Assembly: GCA_018697095.1 (NCBI GenBank)
Contig: JABHSG010000004.1
Coordinates: 62,001-126,000 of the forward strand
Length of the DNA stretch: 64,000 nt
Reading direction: 5' to 3'
Origin: an archaeon
GTDB taxonomy: Archaea > Nanobdellota > Nanobdellia > Woesearchaeales > GW2011-AR9
In this document: piece after piece, positions 37,667-46,541 of the stretch
How positions within the stretch are numbered: the stretch's first letter is position 1
How the letters are laid out: each line of letters opens with the position of its first letter
Made by a program: the position numbers and the translations under genes
Notes under the pieces: model-generated
Told to the model about the DNA's origin: nothing
The model's database searches: none
Seen by the model: only the letters and a program-made list of their open reading frames with translations

Positions 37667-37671
37667 AAGAA

Positions 37672-38553
37672 TTAACTTAATCTCATCTTTTTTCTTTTAT
37701 TAACGCCAGAAAAGTCTTCTGCCAAAATTTTATCTGCCAATCTTAAATCAATCTCGTGCCCAAGTTTATGAGCAAGTATAGGTGAATCAGGATCATATTC
37801 TCTTGCTCTAAGAATAGTTCCTTGTATTCCTCTTTTGTTATTAATTCCGACAACTTCTCCTTCTTGAATTAAAACATATGTGCCTTTGTCATCTTCAAGT
37901 TGGTATGCTGTTTTTCTAACTCCTCTAAATTCATCTTCATGCTCAAAATTTTGAAGAGCAGAAAGATTCTCTATCTGTGTTGGAGCAATAGCACAAAGAT
38001 ATGGAGTTAGTTCAACTGGTGTATAATCAACCTTTGGTCCCAACCTTTTACCAAAACCGATATCAAATCTTTCTCCAAGAAAATGTGCTGTAACTTGAAC
38101 AAATGGACGTTTAGCAAGTACTCTAGCAATAAGTTCTTTGGCTCCTTCTATTGAACCATATCTATTAGTTGAAGCATAATTCTTAATCCTAAGTCCTGCT
38201 TCAGTATGGTCAATTTCATTTAATGGACCATAGGCGTGTAATTCTCTAAATCCCCAATCTTCATAAAAACCCATCAAATGAACAGCTAATGAGTCAGAAA
38301 AGCTTGAGCCAGTTTTATCTATTCCAAGAAGTATTCTTTCAAAATCAGCAATTGCGTTTACTGCATAAATTCCATTATGTATTTCAGAATCATCTAATTC
38401 AGATAGTGGGATCTCTGCAGAGAACCCAAGGTCGTCTAACAAAGAATCATTCCAAATAATTCTTCCATTCACAGAACCATTTTCACGAAATTCACTTGCA
38501 GGAAGTATGTCTCTATAAGCACCACCATGATTAATTATTGGTAAATAAGTCAT
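37672..38553 (-). CDS. Uncharacterised 293-residue protein
   Basis: Not recognised. Mixed alpha/beta; the middle (VTAHFLGERFDIGFGKRLGP) and the C-terminal AHKLGHEIDLRLADKIL are the most conserved-looking parts. It contains HKLGH, not the HExxH of zincins. No signal or membrane segment. It converges on smc with six bases between the stops, and lies beside another unknown gene on the same strand. Confidence 0.6.
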   Translation of the reverse strand: MTYLPIINHGGAYRDILPASEFRENGSVNGRIIWNDSLLDDLGFSAEIPLSELDDSEIHNGIYAVNAIADFERILLGIDKTGSSFSDSLAVHLMGFYEDWGFRELHAYGPLNEIDHTEAGLRIKNYASTNRYGSIEGAKELIARVLAKRPFVQVTAHFLGERFDIGFGKRLGPKVDYTPVELTPYLCAIAPTQIENLSALQNFEHEDEFRGVRKTAYQLEDDKGTYVLIQEGEVVGINNKRGIQGTILRAREYDPDSPILAHKLGHEIDLRLADKILAEDFSGVNKRKKMRLS

Positions 38554-38612
38554 AGTTCACAAAAATAAGCCTTTTTTTAAAAAGACAACCCACAACATTC
38601 AATCTTTAGAAA

Positions 38613-39104
38613 CTAAACACTTTTTGGCAATAATAACATCAATGCCTTAAAATCAAGATCTTTTTGGATATCTTCTTGTACTTTTTTTCTCATACTTTTC
38701 ATGTTTCTTACAACAAAATCATAATTTCCAATTGATGTCATCCTAAATCCGTTGGGTCCGATACTTGGAAGTGAAAGTGTTCTATTCTCTAAGAAAATTT
38801 TTCCAGCTGGAGTTAAAACACAAGATCCGCCAATACCACTAAGATATGAAAAACCACTAATCCTCCAATCAACATCACAGTCATATTCAACAACTAAAGG
38901 TCCAGCAAAAGAGCGTAAGATATAATCTCTTCCAAGTCTTTTGGTTAACAACATCTTTTTATTTTCCTCTTCAGGTAAACTCAGTCTGACCCCTGCAATA
39001 CATAAAGATTCAAGAACTGTCAATTCTCCAAGCCTTTTGCGAGAAAAATTCTCTGGCAAATACTTTGCAGGAACACATCTTTGCTTTAAATCAGAATAAA
39101 CCAC
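38613..39104 (-). CDS. Uncharacterised 163-residue protein
   Basis: Not recognised. Two halves: a beta-rich N-terminal part with RLGELTVLESLCIAGVRLSL and a basic helical C-terminal region (RNMKSMRKKVQEDIQKDL). No motif for a catalytic role. Transcribed in the same direction as the gene at 37672, separated by about 60 bp, which includes a TTTTTTTAAAAA promoter-like stretch, so it may be a separate unit. Confidence 0.55.
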   Translation of the reverse strand: MVYSDLKQRCVPAKYLPENFSRKRLGELTVLESLCIAGVRLSLPEEENKKMLLTKRLGRDYILRSFAGPLVVEYDCDVDWRISGFSYLSGIGGSCVLTPAGKIFLENRTLSLPSIGPNGFRMTSIGNYDFVVRNMKSMRKKVQEDIQKDLDFKALMLLLPKSV

Positions 39105-39248
39105 TCAAACTCTCAAAATTCTTATAATAAAAAGCTTCTTCTTTCAAAATTAGCTTCTTTCTTCCAATTATAGTCCTAATCATTGCCTAAATTTACCACG
39201 GATTCACCAAAACATTTATAAACAAATTGTCCAAATTGACTTTAATAT

Positions 39249-39449
39249 ATGGAAGCTAGCGACAGCAACAAGAAGTCATTAAAACTCCAAATCAAGAGTT
39301 TTTGGAAACAGACAATTCGAGTACTTCGAATTACAAAAAGACCAAATCGCGAAGAATACATCGCAGCTATGAAAATTACTGGTCTTGGAATTGCTTTAAT
39401 TGGCGCTGTTGGGTTTATACTTTTCATGATTAAACAACTAATATTATAG
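39249..39449 (+). CDS. secE: Protein translocase subunit SecE (Sec61 gamma)
   Basis: 66 residues. The amphipathic segment FWKQTIRVLRITKRPNREEY followed by a single membrane helix (about 40-62) is the archaeal SecE pattern. SecE clamps the SecY channel. It precedes spt5 by nine bases, the conserved archaeal secE-spt5 pair. A TTTATAAAC box about 27 nt upstream suggests a leaderless transcript. Confidence 0.9.
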   Translation: MEASDSNKKSLKLQIKSFWKQTIRVLRITKRPNREEYIAAMKITGLGIALIGAVGFILFMIKQLIL

Positions 39450-39458
39450 GGATACACA

Positions 39459-39953
39459 ATGTCAGAAGAAATGAATACTAAAATTTTTGCACTAAGAACA
39501 GCAGCTAACCGTGAAGACCAAGTAGTTGATTACTTAATGGCTAAACTTGAAAAAAGTAAAGCTCAAGTATATGCAGTTATTTTTCCTAATGGTATGCGTG
39601 GATACATCTTTGTAGAAGCTGCAACTAAAACTGACGCTGAAATGGCAGTAGCTGGAGTTCCATACGCACGTGGTATTTTGGGCGGCGAAGTTGCTTACCC
39701 AGAAATCGAACACATGTTGGAACAAGTTAAAGTTGAGATGAACATTCACAAAGGTGATATTGTTGAAATCATCTCAGGTCCTTTCAAACGTGAAAATGCT
39801 AAAGTTATGAGAATTAACCAGCAAAAAGAAGAAGTTGTTGTAGAACTTCTTGAAGCTGCTGTACCAATTCCAATTACTGTAGCAATGGACGCTGTAAAAG
39901 TTATCCGTCGTGAAGGTAAAGCTGAAGAAGAAGAGATCGAACTTAAACTCTAA
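39459..39953 (+). CDS. spt5: Transcription elongation factor Spt5 (NusG homologue)
   Basis: 164 residues. The N-terminal NGN domain (IFALRTAANREDQVVDYL ... MRGYIFVEA, about 8-95) binds the RNA polymerase clamp. The KOW domain (KGDIVEIISGPFKRENAKVM, about 107-150) contacts RNA or ribosome. Size and neighbour secE are normal for Archaea. A GGGATACACA sequence upstream might act as a ribosome site. Confidence 0.95.
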   Translation: MSEEMNTKIFALRTAANREDQVVDYLMAKLEKSKAQVYAVIFPNGMRGYIFVEAATKTDAEMAVAGVPYARGILGGEVAYPEIEHMLEQVKVEMNIHKGDIVEIISGPFKRENAKVMRINQQKEEVVVELLEAAVPIPITVAMDAVKVIRREGKAEEEEIELKL

Positions 39954-40100
39954 GATATTTTTTTTAAACTTATTTTTTAAAAACCAAATAAGCACAAACT
40001 TTAAAAACAACATATTCACAAAAACCGTGCCACAGTGGCATCTTAGAAAGACCTTGTGTTTCTAAGAAATAAAAAGCGCTACACCCCAAATAATGTTCAT

Positions 40101-40198
40101 GCCCTGGTGGTGTAGCCCGGACTATCATACCGCCCTTTCGTGGGGCGAGTTCGCGTCAAAGTCAGGCGGTGACCCGGGTTCAAATCCCGGCCAGGGCA
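40101..40198 (+). tRNA. tRNA-Glu (UUC anticodon) with a 23-nt intron
   Basis: The acceptor pair GCCCTGG/CCAGGGC is perfect, with A as discriminator and no encoded CCA. The D arm carries GTGTAGCCCGG, and the TPsiC arm is CCGGGTTCAAATCCCGG. Removing the intron gives the anticodon loop CTTTCGA, hence anticodon TTC for Glu. The anticodon stem is CCGCC/GGCGG. The 3' half is the attachment site of the integrated element that begins here. Confidence 0.92.
40141..40163 (+). other. tRNA-Glu intron at position 37/38 with bulge-helix-bulge
   Basis: Outer stem CCGCC/GGCGG, central 4-bp helix CTTT/AAAG, with 3-nt bulges CGT and TCA; cleavage between the second and third bulge bases gives exactly 23 nt. 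The intron's inner hairpin GGGGCGA/TCGCGTC has one mismatch and a GT loop. Confidence 0.88.
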
Positions 40199-40209
40199 CT
40201 CTTTCTTAC
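40186..40209 (+). repeat. attL: tRNA-Glu 3' end
   Basis: CCCGGCCAGGGC plus ACTCTTTCTTAC. The first 13 bases belong to the tRNA; the rest extend into the flank. It matches the copy at 54538-54561 with a single mismatch. Confidence 0.85.
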
Positions 40210-40290
40210 AGGTGTTAATCCCACCTTAATACATTTTTTATTTATTTGTATTAAAGGATTTAAAAGGCTCATTTCTGCTTGAAAGAACGA

Positions 40291-41532
40291 ATGAAAGCAA
40301 GAACGTATAGTGAGAATTGGGGAAAGAATATTCTAAAAAATTTTAATAGTGATGATGTTGGAGAACAAAATTATCAATTATTATGTTTATTTCAACAATA
40401 TCTGCTAGGTACTGGAACAAAAGAGTACAGAGTAGGAAAATTGACAAACCAACTCAAAAGAATGATTCTATTTGAAAATAATTCTCAAAGAATTCTTCAA
40501 AAGCCATTAGACGAAGTAGAAAAAAATGATGTCTTATCTGTTGTAGCTTATATTAACCAAATAGAAGGATACACAGAGAATACTAAATCAGATTATCGAC
40601 GCTGCATTAAACAATTCTATAAGTGGTTCAAGAAGGAAGACGAGAGGTTCTATGCAAAAGATGAGTTAACTCGCAGAAGGGTTCACAAACTGTACGATTT
40701 TATTGAGACTGAGGTTAAACGTGCGTATAAAGAAAAACAAATTGATCCTTCAACAATTCTTACAGATGAAGATATAGAAAAAGTAGTTTCTAAAGGTTGC
40801 AGGACCATCAAGGAAAAAGCTTTCATTAAATTTCTTCATGAAACTGGTTTAAGGGCTGGAGAAATCCTTGGTATTAAAGTAAAACACATTGAAATACAAA
40901 AAAACATTGGGATTGCTCATGTTGATGGTAAGACAGGTAAAAGAACAGTACAATTTGCTAAGTCATTACCTTATGTTGTACAATGGTTAGAACTTCATCC
41001 TTATACAGATGATCCTGAATCTATGTTATGGTTAGGAGAAAGTCCAAACAGAATGTTTCAACCATTAAATTATAGAGGAGTCATTAAATTAGTGCGTAGA
41101 TGTTTTACAAAAGCAAAAGTAAACAAGATACATAATTTGCATTGGTTTAGGCATAGTAGAGCAACACTAAACGCTCCTCACTGGACAGAACTAATCATGT
41201 GCAAGTATTTTGGATGGACTCCTGGTTCAAAACAAGTAAGGACATACGTTCACCTATGTAACAAACAGATTGAAGACGCCTTCTTGTTAATGAACGGTTT
41301 GCAAAAGCAAGAAGAAGTTAAACTTAAAGTACAAATATGTGGTTGTGGCACTACTAACGACTCTTCTGCAAGGTATTGTTACAAATGTGGTAATCCATTA
41401 AGTGTTACTGTAGCTGTCCAAGACAAAGAGATAATGGGCTCTGAAATGGACAAGAGTATCAAACTCTTAATGGAGATTGCTAAACAACCAGAACTTATGC
41501 AAAGGTTCATGGAATTCAAAAGCAAACTCTAA
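40291..41532 (+). CDS. Tyrosine recombinase/integrase with C-terminal zinc ribbon
   Basis: 413 residues from the ATG at 40291 (an in-frame TTG at 40279 would add four). The N-terminal SAM-like core-binding region precedes the catalytic domain: HETGLRAGEILGIK with the first Arg, HWFRHSRAT as HxxR, and KQVRTYVHL with the nucleophilic Tyr, all in order. The tail has CGCGTTNDSSARYCYKCGNP, a zinc ribbon seen in archaeal integrases. It should drive recombination at the tRNA-Glu site beside it. No obvious TATA box, possibly regulated by the excision state. Confidence 0.92.
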   Translation: MKARTYSENWGKNILKNFNSDDVGEQNYQLLCLFQQYLLGTGTKEYRVGKLTNQLKRMILFENNSQRILQKPLDEVEKNDVLSVVAYINQIEGYTENTKSDYRRCIKQFYKWFKKEDERFYAKDELTRRRVHKLYDFIETEVKRAYKEKQIDPSTILTDEDIEKVVSKGCRTIKEKAFIKFLHETGLRAGEILGIKVKHIEIQKNIGIAHVDGKTGKRTVQFAKSLPYVVQWLELHPYTDDPESMLWLGESPNRMFQPLNYRGVIKLVRRCFTKAKVNKIHNLHWFRHSRATLNAPHWTELIMCKYFGWTPGSKQVRTYVHLCNKQIEDAFLLMNGLQKQEEVKLKVQICGCGTTNDSSARYCYKCGNPLSVTVAVQDKEIMGSEMDKSIKLLMEIAKQPELMQRFMEFKSKL

Positions 41533-41646
41533 ATTTGTTATTTGGAATAGACATTACCTTGACAAAGAACGTATGGCGAATGACAACCGACTGTAATCAC
41601 TACTTTTTAGGAATAACTTTATAAGCTAGTGCTCCTTTTTGAAGCC

Positions 41647-42378
41647 ATGGAAGATAGTTTATATTCAGTCTTGGGAGCACGGCCAGATGCTACACTCAAA
41701 GATATCAAAAGAGCATACCGTTCGCAAGCATTAAAATTTCATCCTGATAGAAATCCAAATAATCCTTTTGCTGAAGAGCAATTTAAATCTGTTCGTGAAG
41801 CATATGATGTTTTGTCAGATCCAGCAAGTAGGGCCGTTTATGATGCACACCTCTTTGCTGATAGGGAAATTGGTTCCCATAATTCTCTTAAAGATAGCTT
41901 GAGTGTTGCAGCTGGTGCTATGGCTCATACTCTGCAAAAAGATTGGATTGATATAACTGGTACAAAAGGAACTATTGCCTGTGCTGCAGTTATTGCTGTT
42001 ACGGCATTAAGTTATACTCATGTCCATATGTACGGATTAGATGTACAACCTTGGGTTGACCTTTTACCTTCAGGAGAAATTGCTTCTTATAGGAATAGTG
42101 TTGCTTCAAGGGGGTTTGAATCCGCCAATGATTTAGCTGCAAGCATTATTAATTTCTATACCTTTCCAACTTCAGTTATGGCAGCAGCTGGATCTGCTTT
42201 TGTTGACTCAGCTGTTTCTAGTATCAGGGCATTCTTGCAGTTTACTGGGAGAACAAAATCCAAACAGCCAGTTAAGAAACCCAGGGTTCCTAGAACTATG
42301 GTCGAAGGACCAGTTCAGAGACCAAGAGAATTACCCGAATATTTAGACCTCGAAAGTCTTCTTAAGAAGGATGAGTAA
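41647..42378 (+). CDS. DnaJ-domain protein with hydrophobic middle
   Basis: 243 residues from the ATG at 41647. The J domain (about 3-68) has the HPD motif in KFHPDRNPNNPFAEEQ and the preceding RAYRSQA helix, so it can stimulate an Hsp70. The middle holds hydrophobic stretches around 115-130 and 175-195 that may insert in membrane. The J-domain type III layout lacks the G/F and zinc regions. TTTATAAGC about 22 nt upstream suggests a leaderless transcript. An Hsp70 is not in the window. Whether it is element cargo or older chromosome is unclear. Confidence 0.85.
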   Translation: MEDSLYSVLGARPDATLKDIKRAYRSQALKFHPDRNPNNPFAEEQFKSVREAYDVLSDPASRAVYDAHLFADREIGSHNSLKDSLSVAAGAMAHTLQKDWIDITGTKGTIACAAVIAVTALSYTHVHMYGLDVQPWVDLLPSGEIASYRNSVASRGFESANDLAASIINFYTFPTSVMAAAGSAFVDSAVSSIRAFLQFTGRTKSKQPVKKPRVPRTMVEGPVQRPRELPEYLDLESLLKKDE

Positions 42379-42422
42379 TCTTTGCGTTCCTTCCTTTAGT
42401 TACTAAAAAATACTTTAAGTAA

Positions 42423-42596
42423 TTAATCTTTCAACCTTTTCTGTAGCCAATACAATCTGAACGCAGAAGTTGCTATGATGAATCCAGAAGCAATGTAAGC
42501 CAATTTCTCATTATAATACATTCCTAAAGAAGCAAGCACTATCGCCATTCCTAACCAGAAAATAGATTGTTGTTTATTCTGTTCTTTGGTGATCAT
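42423..42596 (-). CDS. Small membrane protein, 57 residues
   Basis: A minus-strand frame from ATG 42596 to TAA 42423 encodes MITKEQNKQQSIFWLGMAIV and a second hydrophobic helix ending FRLYWLQKRLKD. Two membrane helices with charged ends and 23-nt overlap with the upstream zincin gene support a real gene. Its last 33 bases recur at 62101-62133. Confidence 0.65.
   Translation of the reverse strand: MITKEQNKQQSIFWLGMAIVLASLGMYYNEKLAYIASGFIIATSAFRLYWLQKRLKD
42429..42461. repeat. 33-bp repeat, copy 1 (within small membrane gene)
   Basis: TTTCAACCTTTTCTGT-N4-AATACAA-Y-CTGAA; paired with 62101-62133, with differences confined to the N4 block and one other base. Confidence 0.7.
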
Positions 42597-45153
42597 GGTT
42601 TTCCTGCGCTAAAATAACATACTTATCAACATCAATATCTATCCCTTTTCCATTTAAATATTTTTTAAGAATATCCAAATCTTCTTTTAAAAATTCCCCG
42701 TAAATTTCAATATTGTTTCTGATTGGACCAAGAATTCCATAATATCGATTTAATTCTTTTTCAATTTTTCTTTTAGAAAAATTTTGGAGGTTTTCCAAAA
42801 TTTCTTTTATTTCTCTTGGAATTACTATCATGTTGTAACTTTCTAATAATTCTAATTTTGCAAGATAAACTTCTACATAAGGAAGAAATAAACTCAAATT
42901 AAATAGTCCAAATTTTTCACGAGACATTTGATATGGATCACTCATTGAATTACAAAAAGAGATGAAAATCTCGATGTCATCTCTTGGACCATGAGCGCCC
43001 GCTAACCAAATCATCCCATACATTTGTCCACGACCTGGTGTGTTTAGAAGGTGGTCTCCAAATACCTTCCAAGAATGATTTTTTATTCTTTTTTGTATCT
43101 TTTTGTACGGAAGAACAGTATTTTGGACAGCTTCCCATTCTAGAACTAATTTAGTCATCTGCTTTTTTTGTAATGATTTTATTCTTTTTTCAAATAGCAA
43201 TTTTAGTCTTTCATCTAATTTTAGTCTTTCATCAAAGTAATTTGCATATGTTTCAATTTCCTTAGCTGTATTATTTCTAAAAAAAGACATAGCTATCAAT
43301 TTTAAATATGTGATGAAATCTTCAGCTTGTTTTTTTGTTACAAACCCAAATTTTCTAAGTAATTTTGTTTTTTTGATATAAACCTCTAAAAATGCAACAA
43401 CTAAACTTTTTTCTTTGTTAGCCATCTGAAAATCATCTTTTGGATCAATCACAGCTTCCACCATAGTGGCAATATCTTCTTCTATGTTCGTGGCCCCATA
43501 TGGGTGTGCATAACCAATCGCTGGAAGATATGAAGAGATTTTCCAACTAGAATAACTCCCTTCCTTATCAAATTTATTTCTTAGACTTTTAATTGCTAAT
43601 TTTTGTGCAAGCTTTAAACTAATACCAAACTTGTTTGTTACAGCCCATTTTTTTCTCCAATGGTTTGAAAGCCCATATGATCTTGCATGGGCAATTTCAT
43701 GTTCTAATACTGAAACCCATTCACCTAGGTCAATAAAAACACGAACAGATTTATACTGGGGGACATACAATCCTTCAAATATAGATTCATAATCTTCTGG
43801 GTTTCCTTTAAGAAAATATACTGATCTCAAAAATTTATGTGTTTCACCAATGTGGTACTTCTTTAGTACTTCTTCTAATGCATTTAAGTGTTCAATAGTA
43901 AAATCCCCTCTAACAACAAATCCATGTTTTTTGTTAAGTGCAATAACTTTACCAATGACTTCTTCTGAATACTCTTGTGCATTTATTTCGTGCAGATATG
44001 CTTGCATTTTGATAGTGTCTGAAAAAATGATGTTTCCAGAAAAATTTCTCTTTTTTATTATCATTTGTTTCTTTTCTTTCATATCTTTGTACAAAAATAC
44101 TGGAATCAAAATTGGAGAAAGAATCAATGCTAAAATTACAAGTGGAACCTCCTTTAAAGTTAGTTTTGACACATCAATCGTATCCTGGCCAGATCTCACT
44201 ACGTATTTTTCTAGATCATCGATACCTATTTTTTTTAACGCTTCTTCAAAATGATATGATATTGCTTTTTCTTCTTGAAAATAATGTAAATAATTCCCCC
44301 AAGATCGTGACTTAACTTCCTCTACACAAACTTGGATTAGTTGTTCAATAACATGTGTGTCTTCAAGCAGTTTCAAAACCACTATTAAATTTTCTAAACC
44401 TTCTTTTTGTTCTTTAAACCGGTGATTATTTTTAGCAAGAACCAAAATTCTTTGCAATTTTTCCAAACGAAGCATAAACATTTGTAACTCTTGATATGCG
44501 TGCCCAGATTTATTGTGTGATAACTGGTCCCATAAAATGTCTATTTTTTTATTTTCAAATTCTTTATTTAGTAACAACTCTTCTAACTCTTGTTTTATTT
44601 TCATCTCTTCAAACAGTGTTTCTAATATGTTATGAGATTTAATCTCTAAAACAAGCGCACTAATAGTTTTTGTAACATTTCCATAAATATCTTTATCAGA
44701 AGATTCCCCTAACAAATTTTTTGCTTCTAAAAACTCTGAACTTAACTCTGCAGCTAAATTTTTATCTGAATTATCAACATTTGATAATGCGTCATCTCTT
44801 TTTTTAATACGATTTTTCAAAACACTAGCTGCCGCTTGTCCTTCTGTGACTTTTGTACGTAAAGAATCAAGCATTTCTGTTTTAGGAGCACGTTTAAGGC
44901 CTTTTGGATACTTTCTACGTTGTAATAAACGTGATTGCCTCTCAATGTCTTTAAGCATAACAAGTACGTCTGCTTTCACGATTCTAATGGAGAGATTTTT
45001 TGCCTTTGCAAAAGTAGAAATATGTTCTTTTGGGTTACTGATAATCTCTTTAACTCGTAATGCGCGCGAAGCACAAAATGAGATTTGGTCTGGAATAGAA
45101 ATAAGTTCCTTTTTTCCTAATTTCTCTTTTCCAAATGAGAATAAACTTACCAC
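42574..45153 (-). CDS. Large putative membrane zinc metallopeptidase
   Basis: 859 residues. The motif LEHEIAHARSYGLSNHW (about 485-501) contains HExxH, the zinc/catalytic motif of zincins, followed by an Asp/Glu-rich region where a third ligand could lie (NIEEDIATMVEAV). A membrane segment lies at about 335-355 (VPLVILALILSPILIPVFLY) after a long coiled-coil-like N-terminal half. Family not identified. The gene probably forms an operon with the small membrane protein. Possible role in entry or envelope remodelling of the element (inference). Confidence 0.65.
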   Translation of the reverse strand: MVSLFSFGKEKLGKKELISIPDQISFCASRALRVKEIISNPKEHISTFAKAKNLSIRIVKADVLVMLKDIERQSRLLQRRKYPKGLKRAPKTEMLDSLRTKVTEGQAAASVLKNRIKKRDDALSNVDNSDKNLAAELSSEFLEAKNLLGESSDKDIYGNVTKTISALVLEIKSHNILETLFEEMKIKQELEELLLNKEFENKKIDILWDQLSHNKSGHAYQELQMFMLRLEKLQRILVLAKNNHRFKEQKEGLENLIVVLKLLEDTHVIEQLIQVCVEEVKSRSWGNYLHYFQEEKAISYHFEEALKKIGIDDLEKYVVRSGQDTIDVSKLTLKEVPLVILALILSPILIPVFLYKDMKEKKQMIIKKRNFSGNIIFSDTIKMQAYLHEINAQEYSEEVIGKVIALNKKHGFVVRGDFTIEHLNALEEVLKKYHIGETHKFLRSVYFLKGNPEDYESIFEGLYVPQYKSVRVFIDLGEWVSVLEHEIAHARSYGLSNHWRKKWAVTNKFGISLKLAQKLAIKSLRNKFDKEGSYSSWKISSYLPAIGYAHPYGATNIEEDIATMVEAVIDPKDDFQMANKEKSLVVAFLEVYIKKTKLLRKFGFVTKKQAEDFITYLKLIAMSFFRNNTAKEIETYANYFDERLKLDERLKLLFEKRIKSLQKKQMTKLVLEWEAVQNTVLPYKKIQKRIKNHSWKVFGDHLLNTPGRGQMYGMIWLAGAHGPRDDIEIFISFCNSMSDPYQMSREKFGLFNLSLFLPYVEVYLAKLELLESYNMIVIPREIKEILENLQNFSKRKIEKELNRYYGILGPIRNNIEIYGEFLKEDLDILKKYLNGKGIDIDVDKYVILAQENHDHQRTE

Positions 45154-45236
45154 TGTTTTACAAGAGATTTAGAGTTTATTAATATTCCTTGATATTTTAT
45201 ATTATAAACATTTATAATATCACATAAACTAGTAGA

Positions 45237-45779
45237 GTGATGGTAAAAAGGCAAGGTAGGAGACCAAGACGAAACCATAGGAAAAAGAGTTATACTGATA
45301 AACATGGGTACAAAAGAGATGGAGTCCCTCATTCTAATTTAACGCATAGGCAAGTTGCATATAAACAAATTTATCTTAAACATAGAAATAAATTTCCTCT
45401 TCCATTTAGCCGTTATCAAGTTCACCATATTGATGAAAATAAAAGAAATAATCGTGTTTCTAATCTTAAGATTGTGACAAGAGAAGAACATGAAGAATTG
45501 CACGGGATCACATCATCAAGAAACGATTGGGGTTACCTTCGTGGATTGGTTGGCAACAGATTTACTGATGGATTGGTCAAAACAACAAGACTAAGTCTCA
45601 TCTTTTCTGGAGTGATTATGTTTATAGGTGTTATTATTAGTGTGGTAACTAATATTGATACAGCAACAAAAATTACAATGATTTTTCTTTCAATTTCATT
45701 GACCATTTTTGCATTATCTGTTTTATTGTCAATTACGTTGAGCACAATTGGATGGATATATTATGAAATTAGAAGATAG
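45237..45779 (+). CDS. HNH-endonuclease-like protein with two C-terminal membrane helices
   Basis: 180 residues. The N-terminus is strongly basic (about 1-20). Residues about 59-90 carry an HNH core: RYQVHHIDENKRNNRVSNLK and TREEHEELHG. Two hydrophobic helices (about 118-140 and 148-175) end the protein. HNH nucleases are usually soluble, so the membrane part is odd. A TTTATAATAT box lies about 22 nt upstream. Function unknown; cleavage of incoming DNA at the membrane is one possibility. Confidence 0.75.
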   Translation: MMVKRQGRRPRRNHRKKSYTDKHGYKRDGVPHSNLTHRQVAYKQIYLKHRNKFPLPFSRYQVHHIDENKRNNRVSNLKIVTREEHEELHGITSSRNDWGYLRGLVGNRFTDGLVKTTRLSLIFSGVIMFIGVIISVVTNIDTATKITMIFLSISLTIFALSVLLSITLSTIGWIYYEIRR

Positions 45780-45780
45780 T

Positions 45781-45945
45781 TCATCTCAATTTACCTAACT
45801 GTCTTAGATACTCATAGTTCCCATTAAACCTTCTTAGCTTGAGCGTATACTGACAATTATTACACTGTTCTTCAACAACTAACAAAGTAATAAATACCTT
45901 CCAATCAATACAGAAACACAATGGACATCTAAAATAAGTCACCAT
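45781..45945 (-). CDS. Small zinc-ribbon protein, 54 residues
   Basis: The minus-strand frame has ATG at 45945 and TGA at 45781-45783. It encodes MVTYFRCPLCFCIDWKVF, a hydrophobic middle, then EEQCNNCQYTLKLRRF. The two CxxC pairs form a plausible zinc ribbon. It lies in an otherwise empty gap and converges with the HNH gene. Confidence 0.6.
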   Translation of the reverse strand: MVTYFRCPLCFCIDWKVFITLLVVEEQCNNCQYTLKLRRFNGNYEYLRQLGKLR

Positions 45946-45987
45946 AATACTCCAAAAATAGATAAATGCAATAGGTTCTATACAAAT

Positions 45988-46485
45988 ATGTTTAAAATTT
46001 TACGTAAGCTAAAGAATAAGATTATTGAAATGCTCTATCCCTCAATCCATGTTTATTCGTACACTGAACTTATGGCTCTAGGTTCAATACGCAAAGGTGA
46101 AATTGGCGAAGTGACAACAAAGCATTTCAAGGAAAGAGAAGGGTACACTATCGCAAAGATCTTTGTTTACTATAAGGATGCAGAGGTAGATCAAAGATAT
46201 GTGATTAATAAAGAAGTTGATGTAATTTTAGATAAATGGGAGGTAAGTGAACATAAAAAAAAGGAGTTGAAACAATATATTCAAGATACGAGAATTGGTA
46301 TCCCTGATTTTATTGCACTAACACCTAAAGGTGAATTGATGTTTTTTGAAACAAAATTTGGAAAAAGTGAATTGACTACTACCCAGAAAAGAGTAAAAAA
46401 AGAATTAGAAAAAAAAGGTTATGATGTTAAAGTGGACCGTGTTCAGATGTTAAAGGATAAACCATTAGATTTGTTTAAAAGATAA
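45988..46485 (+). CDS. VRR-NUC/PD-(D/E)xK-like nuclease
   Basis: 165 residues. Residues about 106-140 show GIPDFIALTPKGELMFFETK, giving the PD...ExK catalytic pattern, followed by SELTTTQKRVKKELEKKGYD, as in VRR-NUC and Holliday-junction-resolvase-like nucleases. Metal-dependent DNA cleavage is expected. A hydrophobic short N-terminus is present. Could act in element replication, recombination or defence. Confidence 0.75.
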   Translation: MFKILRKLKNKIIEMLYPSIHVYSYTELMALGSIRKGEIGEVTTKHFKEREGYTIAKIFVYYKDAEVDQRYVINKEVDVILDKWEVSEHKKKELKQYIQDTRIGIPDFIALTPKGELMFFETKFGKSELTTTQKRVKKELEKKGYDVKVDRVQMLKDKPLDLFKR

Positions 46486-46541
46486 TGGTATACCTTAAAA
46501 ACAGAATATTTTCTAAAAAAATAAAGTATCAAACAATAAAT

